Source: Actinomycetota bacterium | GTDB lineage: Bacteria > Actinomycetota > Thermoleophilia > Solirubrobacterales > 70-9 | Direction of reading: 5' to 3' | Assembly (NCBI GenBank): GCA_018268695.1 | Contig: JAFDWD010000892.1 | Location: 1 to 12,708 of the forward strand | Length of the DNA stretch: 12,708 nt | In this document: positions 1 to 8,900 of the stretch, one piece after another | How positions within the stretch are numbered: the first letter of the stretch is position 1 | Layout of the letters: each line of letters opens with the position of its first letter | Translations under genes and position numbers: made by a program | Notes under the pieces: model-generated | What the model was told of the DNA's origin: nothing | Databases searched by the model: none | Seen by the model: the letters and a program-made list of their open reading frames with translations, nothing else

Positions 1-1207
1 CGGCCGTCGGCAGCTGCCGACATTGACCAAGCGCAGCAACACGGTGGATGATGGCGATCAGCCCTCCCACCGAAGCTTCCGCGGCCAACATAGTGCGCCC
101 CGGCTCGGGTCCGACACCATCCAACAGCGACGCCACATTGATCGCGAAGGTATTTCTCCAGCGCAGCCCCGCGCCCTCCCATGCCAGCGGCTCAGCGAAA
201 GCAAGCGTGAGCAGGGCCGGATCTTCTGCAAGGACCTCACAAAGGCGGCTGACCGCACGATAAATTCCGGCCGGCCAACTCTCCGCACTTCTAAATGCCA
301 CCTTGGCTTCCGCCAACAGGTCTCGAGCGAGGGCTTCGATCGCGGCGAGATAACAGTCTGCAACCCCGTCGAAGTGCATTTCGAACCGCCGCCGCGAAAT
401 GCCCGCTGCTTTTCGGATGTCAGTCGCACTGAGTGCGACGTATCTGTCTCTGGCCGCGAGTTGGCTCACGCCCGACAGGATCATCATTCGCTCATTACCG
501 AACTGGCTCCAAGTGTGTCCCGTCGGTAGCTTTCTCTCTGCTTGCCTTGCCTGGATGCTCCGGCATGTCGCACGGCTTGGAGTGACTTCGGATGCGGCCT
601 CACCTCGAAGCGACAGGAGCCAGGCAACCATCTGCTCCGTCGTGCCTGCCATCAGGAGTCGATCCTCCCCCAGCAGCCGTGCGCGTGCCACGTGACTGAT
701 GCCTGCCACCATGCCTCTCAGAAGGATCGGCGGTGCAGAAATGCCATCGGCGAAATACTCCAGGCTGCTTGCCACAAGCGCCCCGAAGAGTCCGCCGGTG
801 CGCAATCTGGCACCGCTTGCCGCTCGGACGCCGAGCGCGGACACGAGGGCCAGGCGAGCAGCTTTCGGCGCATCGTCAACCTCGCTCGAAAATGCGTCAA
901 GACCGGCCTGGATTCGGGCCCGTGGTTCATGCTGGCGACTCTGAGCGGCAAGCACCGCACGTGCTGCATGACGCACGATCACTTCATAGGTGGTTATAAA
1001 ACAGGCGTCTTTGTCCTTGAAGTTCTCGTAGAACGTGTGCTTCGACACGCCCGCCGCGGCAACCACCGCTCCGACGGTGAGCCCGTCGTACCCGAACTCG
1101 TCGACCAGCTCGATGGTTGCCGCGCGTAGCCTGCCGCGTTGATGCTCCACCACCGCCGTCCCCGAGCTGCCTGGGTGCGGCTTCAGTTGCCGGTATCGGG
1201 ATGCCAT
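1..1207 (-). CDS. Tandem-domain (double) TetR-type transcriptional regulator, 3' end outside window
   Basis: Reading the minus strand from the ATG at 1207 gives about 402 codons with no stop before the left edge, so the C-terminus is missing. Residues about 25-90 are a TetR N-terminal DNA-binding domain: an LTVGAVVAAAGVSKHTFY helix-turn-helix followed by ENFKDKDACF. A second TetR-like helix-turn-helix follows at about 240-300 (LSATDIRKAAGISRRRFE, then MHFDGVADCYLAA). Single TetR proteins are about 200 aa, so this is two TetR units in one chain, an arrangement I recall from Thermoleophilia. A GGAG at 1215-1218, 7 nt upstream, supports the start. The chain is expected to bind DNA in the cytoplasm as a ligand-responsive repressor; ligand and targets are unknown. 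It lies downstream of the 298-aa secreted-protein gene on the same strand but is separated from it by a strong hairpin, so it probably has its own promoter, which I could not locate convincingly. Confidence 0.88.
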   Translation of the reverse strand, partial: MASRYRQLKPHPGSSGTAVVEHQRGRLRAATIELVDEFGYDGLTVGAVVAAAGVSKHTFYENFKDKDACFITTYEVIVRHAARAVLAAQSRQHEPRARIQAGLDAFSSEVDDAPKAARLALVSALGVRAASGARLRTGGLFGALVASSLEYFADGISAPPILLRGMVAGISHVARARLLGEDRLLMAGTTEQMVAWLLSLRGEAASEVTPSRATCRSIQARQAERKLPTGHTWSQFGNERMMILSGVSQLAARDRYVALSATDIRKAAGISRRRFEMHFDGVADCYLAAIEALARDLLAEAKVAFRSAESWPAGIYRAVSRLCEVLAEDPALLTLAFAEPLAWEGAGLRWRNTFAINVASLLDGVGPEPGRTMLAAEASVGGLIAIIHRVAALGQCRQLPTA

Positions 1208-1280
1208 CCACTGACTCCGCGAAGGGACTGGTCGTAGAGGTTGGCTGGATCCCAATCCGAGTGGCCCGCGGCGGATATGC

Positions 1281-1313
1281 ACGAGAGCACCCCCGAACCA
1301 GGGGTGCTCTCGT
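1281..1313 (-). terminator. Perfect 13-bp inverted repeat, likely terminator of the 298-aa gene
   Basis: Bases 1281-1293 (acgagagcacccc) pair perfectly with 1301-1313 around a 7-nt loop. The repeat begins 12 nt beyond the stop codon at 1326, the usual place for an intrinsic terminator. There is no U-tract on either strand, which is common in GC-rich actinobacteria. Because it is palindromic and lies about 75 bp upstream of the TetR start, an operator role cannot be excluded. Confidence 0.7.
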
Positions 1314-1325
1314 ACGGCTACGGAC

Positions 1326-2222
1326 CTAGTGTTCGTTAACTGCTTCTGCCCGTGCGATCCAGATGTTGTTCTGCAGAGCCGCGACGTTTTTGCCTGCCGC
1401 CGCCGGGACACCGACTGAGGCACTGATGATCGGGTCGAGGATCAGTTCCACTCCGAAGCCACCGCAGCCGGAAGCTTCCGGTGCCGACCAATTGTTTTCG
1501 ACGAGTTCTGCACCCGTGATCCTGGCGATCTGGGCTTCTTCGAGGAATTCCAGAGTGCCTCCTTTACCGTGGATCGGGGCGGTCCCCGTCGGAGGATGGG
1601 TCGCGCCAGTGGTCAGATTCCAGATGATCGGCGAACTGCTTGAGCCGATGTAGCAGCCGCTTCCCAGGAATGGGTTTTCGAGATGCATTTTGACCGGGAG
1701 CTTCAGTGCGAGCCCTTCTTCAAACGCCAGATTGAGTTCGCCGACTCGGATTTCGCTTGCGGGCCGCGCCAATTCAAGCGTCGCATTCACCCCGGTCAAT
1801 CCATTTTCGACGCCCAGTTCACAGGAGGCACGGAGAAGGAAGTTGGAGATTTCTTTGCAGTTCACCAACCCTGCGAGGCCACCCGGTACCGGTTGCGGCG
1901 TTTTCGACAGCGTCACGCCATTGGTAGCACCGAAGAACTTGGAGAGTCCTTCTTCCGGACCTTCGAGTTCCGGAAAGCTGTAGCCGCCCTGCAGCGTGAC
2001 TGGATTCACGATCGGCACGTTCTTCTTCCCCAAGACAACTTTGCCTCCGGTGGTGATTGCCACAAGGCACTTATTGACTGAAGGATTAGTCGACGGGCAA
2101 TTGTTGAACCGAGCGAATTCGCCCGTGTGCGCCGAAGCCGCGGTCGCCGTCCCCAATCCAGCCACGGCAAGTGCGACCAGAGCGAGTAACCCTCGTCCCA
2201 TCCTCTTCTTGAACATTCCCAT
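1326..2222 (-). CDS. Secreted protein of unknown function, Solirubrobacterales-type family
   Basis: This is a 298-aa protein. It starts with a clear Sec signal peptide: basic MGMFKKRMGR, a hydrophobic Leu/Ala/Val core, and probable cleavage after Ala31 (AASA|HTG). The mature part carries six cysteines at 42, 52, 122, 134, 190 and 253, suggesting disulfides in an exported protein, and recognisable blocks such as PGGLAGLVNC, LPVKMHLENPFLGSGCYIGS and AAGKN. I recall near-identical blocks in multicopy hypothetical proteins of Solirubrobacterales; no enzymatic motif is visible and the function is unknown. The reading frame stays open to a GTG at 2432, but the ATG at 2222 is preferred because it has an AAGGAG 10 nt upstream and puts the signal peptide at the N-terminus. 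It is monocistronic, with a hairpin directly downstream. Confidence 0.85.
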   Translation of the reverse strand: MGMFKKRMGRGLLALVALAVAGLGTATAASAHTGEFARFNNCPSTNPSVNKCLVAITTGGKVVLGKKNVPIVNPVTLQGGYSFPELEGPEEGLSKFFGATNGVTLSKTPQPVPGGLAGLVNCKEISNFLLRASCELGVENGLTGVNATLELARPASEIRVGELNLAFEEGLALKLPVKMHLENPFLGSGCYIGSSSSPIIWNLTTGATHPPTGTAPIHGKGGTLEFLEEAQIARITGAELVENNWSAPEASGCGGFGVELILDPIISASVGVPAAAGKNVAALQNNIWIARAEAVNEH

Positions 2223-2232
2223 TGTTCGTCTG

Positions 2233-2238
2233 CTCCTT
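2233..2238 (-). promoter_or_regulatory. Ribosome binding site AAGGAG fixing the start at 2222
   Basis: The minus-strand sequence AAGGAG lies 10 nt upstream of the ATG at 2222. It supports that start over the in-frame GTG at 2432. Confidence 0.7.
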
Positions 2239-2446
2239 TGTTTGGAAACGAAGAGGCTGGTGTCGGCTGGGTCGCGATGCGCAGGGCCGTACCGGCCACA
2301 GACGCTATCCCTCCCGTATTCGCTCCCACGCCCCTCCATGGTTCCGAAAGCGGAGCTGGACCGACCTTGAACATCGTCAGACAGCCCCGTCCTCCGGCTT
2401 CCTCTCTCCCTGACCGATCGGATATCTCCCACCGTTCAGTACCTCC

Positions 2447-2477
2447 AGCATACCGGATTGAGACCGTGTGGTGTCAA
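2447..2477 (-). promoter_or_regulatory. Candidate housekeeping-sigma promoter of the 298-aa gene
   Basis: On the minus strand TTGACA (2472-2477, consensus -35) is followed 19 bp later by TATGCT (2447-2452). The spacer is long, which lowers confidence, but the same -10 hexamer occurs in two other promoters in the window. Transcription would start near 2440 and leave a leader of about 220 nt before the ATG at 2222. The 2223-2654 gap otherwise holds only small weak hairpins, for example GGCCG/CGGCC at 2285-2297. Confidence 0.5.
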
Positions 2478-2548
2478 GGCCACTAAGCGTCTTTTTCACC
2501 GGCCCGACTGCTTGAGAAGAGCCCCTGAAGAGCTCGACAGGTGTGGGC

Positions 2549-2576
2549 CGCGACTCGGTAGGCGCCTGAAGTCGCG
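2549..2576 (-). terminator. Possible weak hairpin downstream of the 1082-aa gene
   Basis: CGCGACT (2549-2555) pairs with AGTCGCG (2570-2576) around a 14-nt loop that contains the palindrome GGCGCC. It lies about 80 nt past the stop codon at 2655 and has no U-tract. It is the best terminator candidate I see for this operon, but it is weak. Confidence 0.3.
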
Positions 2577-2654
2577 TCGTCGGGCGACAGCGAAAGCGCG
2601 GGCCGTCTGGTCCGTCTTGAATCTCCCAGCTCGGGCCGGACCTCGCTGCGGCTC

Positions 2655-5600
2655 TTACCGGCCTTTTGCTCCCTTGCTCTTCTTGGATCCCTTACCCTTG
2701 CAACTGTTTGCGATGGTGGGTTCAAGATGCAGCGAATCCCCGTTCTGAGCATTGAAGAGGGCACTCGCGCGCTGCGGTTTGCGACAGATGTTTTCGGAGT
2801 TTTCCAGCAGTCCGTACTTCTTTCCGCCCTTCATTTCAAGGACGAACCTCGAGACTGGTGCGTCGGGGACCGCTTCGAAAGTGTTCCTGAGCCCTTTGTT
2901 CTTGGTGGTGTCCACTTTGCCCTTGAGAAGGATCCGCACCTGTCCGTTCAGGTCAGCGACCAGCGCGGGCAACTTGTAGCCGAAGCCGACGCCCAGGTAG
3001 ACGGGACCTTCCAACGGCCTTTCCAGAATTGGCGTCCAGGCCTTTGCGTGTCCGTAGACCGAACTCTTCGGGCAGGTGTCAGATCGGAGCTGGGGCTGGG
3101 TGCATACCTTGTTTAGATTTCCCTGATCCAAGAACTCGGAGCTGGGCAGCCCGACCTGGGCCCGAGCGATGTTTGCGTACGCCCCTTCCTTCGGATAGGT
3201 CACCACCGCCTTGAGAGCGGGGTGTCCGGTCCGCTTGGTGGCTCCCTTCAACTGGAGCTTGAGCTGTGGCTTGAACTGAAGCCGTTCGCATCCGGCCACC
3301 TGAAAGCGATCGCTTGGACTGGCGGTGGCACCGGTACTGGACGTCAGTACCGAGGTGATCTTCATAGGATCACAGCTGGTCGGGTTGAGGATGAAGTCTT
3401 GGCGATCGACGTTGACGCGTACATCGCGATAGGCGACCGGAATTCCTTCGAGGATCTGCGGCAGGGGATCCGAGGCGGCCGTCACCTGCGCGCTGAACAG
3501 ATCAACGTTGAGCGCCACCCGAACGGCAATCGTGCCGAGGTCGAAGGGCCCCGCCTGGGCAGGCACCTTGACGACGAGACTGTATGGCGCGCCTTTGTAG
3601 GGTCCGGCGAGATATACCGCGGTGGGCGCCTTGCCGGGCTGAGGAATATAGAGTGGCTGCGTGCCGGCGCCGACGCCGGTCGTCGTCGTGCCGACCTGCG
3701 AGCCCGCAGGGCAGTTCCCGGTCATTGCTTCCGCGTCACCGCAGAGGGGGACGCCCGCCAACTTGGCCACCAAGCCCTCGGGAAGGGTGGTGTCGATGCG
3801 GGACAGGTTCTGTTCGCCGTCCTGGCGGGTGATACGAAGCGTGAACGACGAGAAAGCTCCGCCGATCGGATTCGCCGTTCCGGCCTGAAGTACCGGATTG
3901 AAGCCGCCTGCGGTGCAGCCCTGGTTCACAATCAACGGTGCGTTGATCGCCACCGGGCCTTCCGAAGCCCAGGAGGTGAGCTGAGTTTCAGTCGTGTAGC
4001 TGCCGCAGGCCGATGGCGTGACGAGCGTGGCTCGCGAGCCACCGCTGAATTCGAGCTTGAAGTTGCTGAACGGCAGCTCCGGATTACTGTCGAAGGTCGC
4101 GGTAAGCTGCCCCGTCGCAGGATCGGGGTCGACCCGGCCAGGAAGCTTCACGACGATCCCTTCACCTTCGACGACAACGTAGAGGGCCAGGAGGGCCCTG
4201 AACGGATTATTGGTCTGTTCAGCGAGGAACACGGAACCGCGCAGCGGAGATTCAAGGAGCGGGGTCTCCACTTCAACGGTGCCCACCTTCGCCGAGTCCG
4301 GACACGTCGCAGGGGAGTTGTTGCCGATCCCGATCTGAGCCGGAGAACAGGCACCCAGGCCATCGGCAGCCGATGGGTTCACGGCCATCCCTTGCGGCAG
4401 ATGCACGACCACCTTCTTCAGGGTTGCAGTTGCCCGCGTCGTCAGGCCTTCGTTTTGCGGCACTTCAAGTTCGACATTAAGTCCGGTTGGAGAATCCGCG
4501 GCATGGGAAGTTGGTCGTATTGAGATCGACGGGTTGAACGCCAGCGTTTCACAACCCGTCACACCCACCGGGTTCCCGTCGGTGTCGGTGGTCGGCACCG
4601 CGACCGTATGCGGTAGCACCCCTTCCGGCTCTTCCCATGATGCCGCGCTCGCTTCAACCTGCAGGGGTCCAGAGCACGCGCTGGGCATGGTCAGAAGCGG
4701 AGTTTCGGTCCGCCGGACGGGGCATTCGCCATGGAAGCCCGGAATTGCGAAGTTACAGTTGACCCCCAGCCGCTGGTAATCATGACGAGGATCCGTTGGA
4801 TTCCCCCAAAGTTCGGCATCGACACCTATCGCGCCGATCTTCGCCAAGATGTTGCGCGAGGTCGCCGTGAGGTGAACGTCTCCACCCAGCCCTCCCTGAA
4901 CATGGATCAATACCCCCTTCACCCCGAAGGCGAACTCAGCAGGCACATCTGGAGGCGGCGCCATGTTGTAAAGGGCGACCGGTCCAGGCACGACGCCGGC
5001 CACGTTGCTCGTAAGCAGGTTGACGTCGCCGACCTGGGCCTCCGGCGGACATCCTTCGGTATTTGATTCCGACTGTAGCTGCGCCTCGGTGCACCGAATC
5101 GGCGTCGCCTTCGGATTCACAACAATGCCCTGGGGAAGATTGAAGCTCAGGTCGCGCAAGCTGCCTACCGGAGCAATCTGATTCCCGATCGTCGCTCCTG
5201 GGATGAGCGAGCTCGGGAACGCAGCTTCGAGCGACAACCCAAACAGGCGCGAGCCGGCGATGGTGGCGACGCTCCCGTCTTCGTAAGTCGCGGTGGCGGA
5301 CAGTCCTTGAGCGCCGGGCAAGAATCCAAACCTTGCGGTGGTCTGCCCTACGCTGGTGGGGATCGTCGACGAGGCGGAGGGAGCGCCGCCCCCCGTCACG
5401 CTCACCTGATTGTTAACAACGACAGGCGCCGAGAGACTAACGTCTATCGGTACGGCCATGGTGATGATGTCACCCGGCCGAGTTGGACCGGCCACGGTGC
5501 ATTCAACCGTTTGCCCTACCGGCGGAGCGCATGGTTCGTATTGTCCATTTCCGAAGATTCCTTCTGGTCCCAGGAAATTCCGAACCTGTGCTCCCGTGGA

Positions 5601-5903
5601 CACTGCCGGCGTTACGCCCGCGGGGAGCGTGTCGACGATCCGGACCGGCCCTTCGGTATTGCCCCCCCCGACGTTAACCACCGTAATTGAGTACTGAGGA
5701 GCCGTCTGCGCGGCCCGTGCAGCGGCTGGAGCCGTCGCGCCGGGCTGGAATATGGTCGGGACTGCAACCTGGGAGAGCTTCCACGCAGGAGCCGGCACAG
5801 CGGCGTCGGCCGGGAACGGCGAAGCGGCGGACCATACAGCCAGAGCCGCAAGGAACCCGGCAAGCCGAAAAAGAAGACAAGCTGAAGGGCGAGGGGCAGT
5901 CAC
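2655..5903 (-). CDS. Giant exported protein with a DUF11-like domain and four Cys-containing modules, function unknown
   Basis: This is a 1082-aa protein starting with GTG at 5903. Residues 1-35 are a signal peptide (LLFRLAGFLAALAVW, then FPADAA|VP). Residues about 70-180 resemble a DUF11/CARDB-like beta domain (YSITVVNVGGGNTEGPVRIV, then DTLPAGVTP). The rest is built from four divergent modules, each opening with LP-x-G or similar, a Cys, then CP-x-x-(S/A)-x-V-(G/Y): near 256-293, 502-545, 707-740 and 919-953. The second and fourth continue with TPLLESPLRGSVFL or TPILERPLEGPVYL. The chain ends in a basic tail (SCKGKGSKKSKGAKGR). There is no transmembrane anchor or LPXTG, and no catalytic motif. 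Its start overlaps the stop of the 1172-aa gene by 4 bases (GTGA), and AGGAGG sits 6 nt upstream, so the two are cotranslated. I recall the pair as typical of Solirubrobacterales. A structural surface role is inference. Confidence 0.85.
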   Translation of the reverse strand: MTAPRPSACLLFRLAGFLAALAVWSAASPFPADAAVPAPAWKLSQVAVPTIFQPGATAPAAARAAQTAPQYSITVVNVGGGNTEGPVRIVDTLPAGVTPAVSTGAQVRNFLGPEGIFGNGQYEPCAPPVGQTVECTVAGPTRPGDIITMAVPIDVSLSAPVVVNNQVSVTGGGAPSASSTIPTSVGQTTARFGFLPGAQGLSATATYEDGSVATIAGSRLFGLSLEAAFPSSLIPGATIGNQIAPVGSLRDLSFNLPQGIVVNPKATPIRCTEAQLQSESNTEGCPPEAQVGDVNLLTSNVAGVVPGPVALYNMAPPPDVPAEFAFGVKGVLIHVQGGLGGDVHLTATSRNILAKIGAIGVDAELWGNPTDPRHDYQRLGVNCNFAIPGFHGECPVRRTETPLLTMPSACSGPLQVEASAASWEEPEGVLPHTVAVPTTDTDGNPVGVTGCETLAFNPSISIRPTSHAADSPTGLNVELEVPQNEGLTTRATATLKKVVVHLPQGMAVNPSAADGLGACSPAQIGIGNNSPATCPDSAKVGTVEVETPLLESPLRGSVFLAEQTNNPFRALLALYVVVEGEGIVVKLPGRVDPDPATGQLTATFDSNPELPFSNFKLEFSGGSRATLVTPSACGSYTTETQLTSWASEGPVAINAPLIVNQGCTAGGFNPVLQAGTANPIGGAFSSFTLRITRQDGEQNLSRIDTTLPEGLVAKLAGVPLCGDAEAMTGNCPAGSQVGTTTTGVGAGTQPLYIPQPGKAPTAVYLAGPYKGAPYSLVVKVPAQAGPFDLGTIAVRVALNVDLFSAQVTAASDPLPQILEGIPVAYRDVRVNVDRQDFILNPTSCDPMKITSVLTSSTGATASPSDRFQVAGCERLQFKPQLKLQLKGATKRTGHPALKAVVTYPKEGAYANIARAQVGLPSSEFLDQGNLNKVCTQPQLRSDTCPKSSVYGHAKAWTPILERPLEGPVYLGVGFGYKLPALVADLNGQVRILLKGKVDTTKNKGLRNTFEAVPDAPVSRFVLEMKGGKKYGLLENSENICRKPQRASALFNAQNGDSLHLEPTIANSCKGKGSKKSKGAKGR

Positions 5904-8900
5904 TTAGATCCTCCTGGCTTGTTGGCGGCCGCGCGCTTGTGATGTTTGAGCGGTGCATGCTTCCGCTTGCACTTCCCCGACTTCTTAGGACAGCGGTGGT
6001 GCACCTGCTTCTTATGCTTGTGACGCTTCTTTCTGTTCCCTGGGCCGCTAACCGCCGCACTTGGGGCGACCGCCACGGTCGGCGGCGGAGTTGCGGCGCC
6101 CTGGCATTCTTCACCCGTACACGATGGCGACGGCTGCTGGTGCTGCGACGCAAGACCACCGTGTTCTCGCGCGTCGTACACGTCAAACAGCTGATCGCGA
6201 TCAGCGGGCACAAGTTGCGACTGCGTGAAGAAGAAGACATTTTCACCTTCTTCGTCCGCATCGGCGAAGTAGGACGGCTGATTGCTCTGGCCGGTCGAGA
6301 TGAGATAGAGACAGCCCCCGTTGGCGCTTGGAGCTTGACACGAACCCGTCCCCGGCGCCTCCCACTCATAAACGTCCATGCAACTGCCGCTTTCGCGGCT
6401 CAGTCTGGTTGGACAGCCCAAGGTACCGTTGGTGTCTTTCGAAACCAACGGGTCGGGCGTCTGGAAGAAGACTCGGTTTCCGCTCGCCGATAGATTTCTG
6501 GTGAGAAATGCCGACTTGGTACCGGCAGTCACCAATTCGCCATTGATCAATTCATTCGAGACAAACGCGGGTCCCAGGGGAGATGCTCCGGTCGGATTAC
6601 AGGACACGCACGCGAGACTGCGATCTCGGGCGCCGTAACGATAGAGCTCGAGACAGGCATCTGCTTCTTTGTCACAGTTGGAGGATCGGTTGTTGTATCC
6701 GGTGAGGCTGCGCCGCGACGCGAATAGCAAGCTCTGGCCGTCCCGACTTACCCGGGCCGTCCGTGGCGACGGCGTCGTACCGACTCCAAGAGCACTGGGC
6801 GACCAGTCAAGAGAGTCGTTAACTAGTTTCCCGAAGAGATCTCCGCCCTTCAACTGAGTGATGAGGGTGATGTTGCTTCCAGAAGCACTTTCCTGAAAGT
6901 GGTACAGATTGCAGAGTGCGCCTTCATTGCAGGCGACGGGAGTGGCTCCGGGGGCGAGTGCGCCACCGGCGACGAAGTAGACGGACGATCCGTCAGGACT
7001 TATACCGAGAACCCCCTTGACTTCCGCCCCGTTCGGATCGGTAGGATCCGGCACAAGGTCGGTCAGGTCACCAGTGTTCGCGTCGTAGCGGTAGAGGTCT
7101 TTGCCTTGGTCGGATGGACCGGTGGTGGCGTCTTCGGTCAATTTCTGCGACGACATGAAGATGGCGCTCGAGCCATCCGGGGTTGCTTGAATGAACGCAG
7201 CCGGTTGGGCTCCGTTGGGATCCGTGACACCGGGCAGCGACCCAGATACGTGCGCGGTGGCCGGATCTGGCCCGCCCAACCCCGTACGGAGGTACAACTG
7301 CCCAGTGCCGCCCGCGGTAAAGTACGCGCGACTTCCATTTGCAGAAATGGCATTGGCTTCTCCGACGTACATGTGGCGCATCGCGCCTCCGCTGGTAAGG
7401 CCTTCCGCACCTTCGGCCCAATCGTAAGGTCCGCCGAATGATCCATCGGGGAATGGGCCGCCCCCTTCTTCGTGCGTTTTGACGCCTACCAACATGATCG
7501 CTCCTGAACCACGGCTCCAGAGGTAGATGTTGTCTTTGCCGGGCGGGACTCCTGCGACAAGTGGGGCCGTCGACTCGAAGAGCAACTCGCTCCCATCCGC
7601 ACTGACGGCGTCGAGCGCATAGTCAGCTGGTTCTTCCGCCGCTGGCTGCGGGGGAACTGCCGTTGCAATCGAGTGGGTCAGAGTGTCTTCGATGAAGAGT
7701 CCGAAGCCGGTGTTGAAGTTGCCTGCCGACGTGACCGCGAAGCGAAGGTCGGTGCTGTAACCGAGGACGCCGGCGCGTGGACCAAAGCTCTGAGGCGGTA
7801 GAAGGCCCTGCGTGCTCCACGTGCCCGCGGCCCTAACGGCCAGATAGACCGGGAAGTCCTGGGAGCCAACTCCGCCCGCGATTCCACCCTGGCTGTAGAA
7901 GGTGATTCCATCACCTGAGGGAGACGTCCTAGTCAATTCGTTGCTGCCGGCAGCAGAACCGCCGCCCTTATCGACGGGGGTCACCTGTTCGTAGGCGCGG
8001 CAGTCGGGAAGAGTTGCGCCTGGACCGGTGCGAAAGGCTTCATTCGCGCAGGGAGCAAGCGGCCCAGTCGAGGGATACGGGCTGGCTGAGGTGGTGAACG
8101 TGTTGGATTCGCTGGTACGGCGCCCGTTGGCATTTTCCGCGACCAACCGGACATGGTAGACGGCGCTGCGTTCTAGGCTGGAAATAGTTGCTTCCACAGG
8201 CTTCGCCGTTGAACCCGTCAGCGGGACGGGTGGCGCGCAGTTCACCGTGGCAGCGTGTTCGAAGCCGCTTTCTTCAAACACGCTGCCTGCTACATATTCG
8301 AAGAAGCAACCCGTCACCGGAGGACCGCCGTCCGGATTGACAGAGCCGTGGACGGTGGCCTCGCTTTCGGAAATGGCGGTTGCGGGCTGGACCGTGACGT
8401 CGGCGAAGACAATGGGTTTGAAGATCTCCACCTGATTGGTCGAGCCACTACTCACGTAAACGTCACCCGAGGCAGCATGCCCGCTGGTCGCGTTCACTGC
8501 TATCCCGCGAGATTCGGAGATTGCTCCTGGGCCAGAGCCACCGAAGGTAAAGAGAAGATGTCCCGAGGGTTCATACTTTGCGACCGCCGACCCTTGGTCG
8601 GCATAGAGTTCATTGGTCACTGGGTCCACCGCGAGAGTGGAGGCAAACGGGTCAACTTCCGTCGGGTTGGGATCGGCCACTCCCTTCAGCCTTTTGATGC
8701 GCCCGAGGAAGCTCGCGGCGTAGACGTTGCCAAGGCCGTCGGCGGCGACATTGCACGTCCTGAGTTCAGCTTCCGGGCCGACGATCGAACTACCGGTCTG
8801 GTCAGCGAGGGTCGGAGGGTTGGTGGTCGGCGTGTATTCGACCACCCGCGGAAATATCCCGAGAAGGAGGCGACCGGTCGGGCTCACGCCGACTCCGCAG

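Noticed and set aside
542..1129. 195-codon plus-strand frame
   Set aside because: It is antisense to the double-TetR gene, with no recognisable domain.
984..1211. 75-codon minus-strand frame starting at 1211
   Set aside because: It is out of frame with the clear TetR domain, which occupies the same bases from 1207.
2223..2432. N-terminal extension of the 298-aa protein to a GTG at 2432
   Set aside because: It would bury the signal peptide behind 70 Arg/Ser/Gly-rich residues. The GGAGG near that GTG lies between the -10 box and the expected transcription start, so it would not be in the mRNA.
2483..2764. 93-codon minus-strand frame overlapping the end of the 1082-aa gene
   Set aside because: It is Arg/Ser-rich with no domain or ribosome binding site; the overlap and composition fit a chance frame.
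3222..4523. 433-codon open frame on the plus strand
   Set aside because: It lies entirely antisense to the 1082-aa gene, has an Arg/Gly-rich composition typical of a GC-rich shadow frame, and shows no signal peptide, domain or ribosome binding site.
5674..6493. Overlapping long frames on both strands (231 and 268 codons)
   Set aside because: They overlap the basic tail and end of the 1172-aa gene and the start of the 1082-aa gene in other frames; their Arg-rich sequences look like translated shadows.
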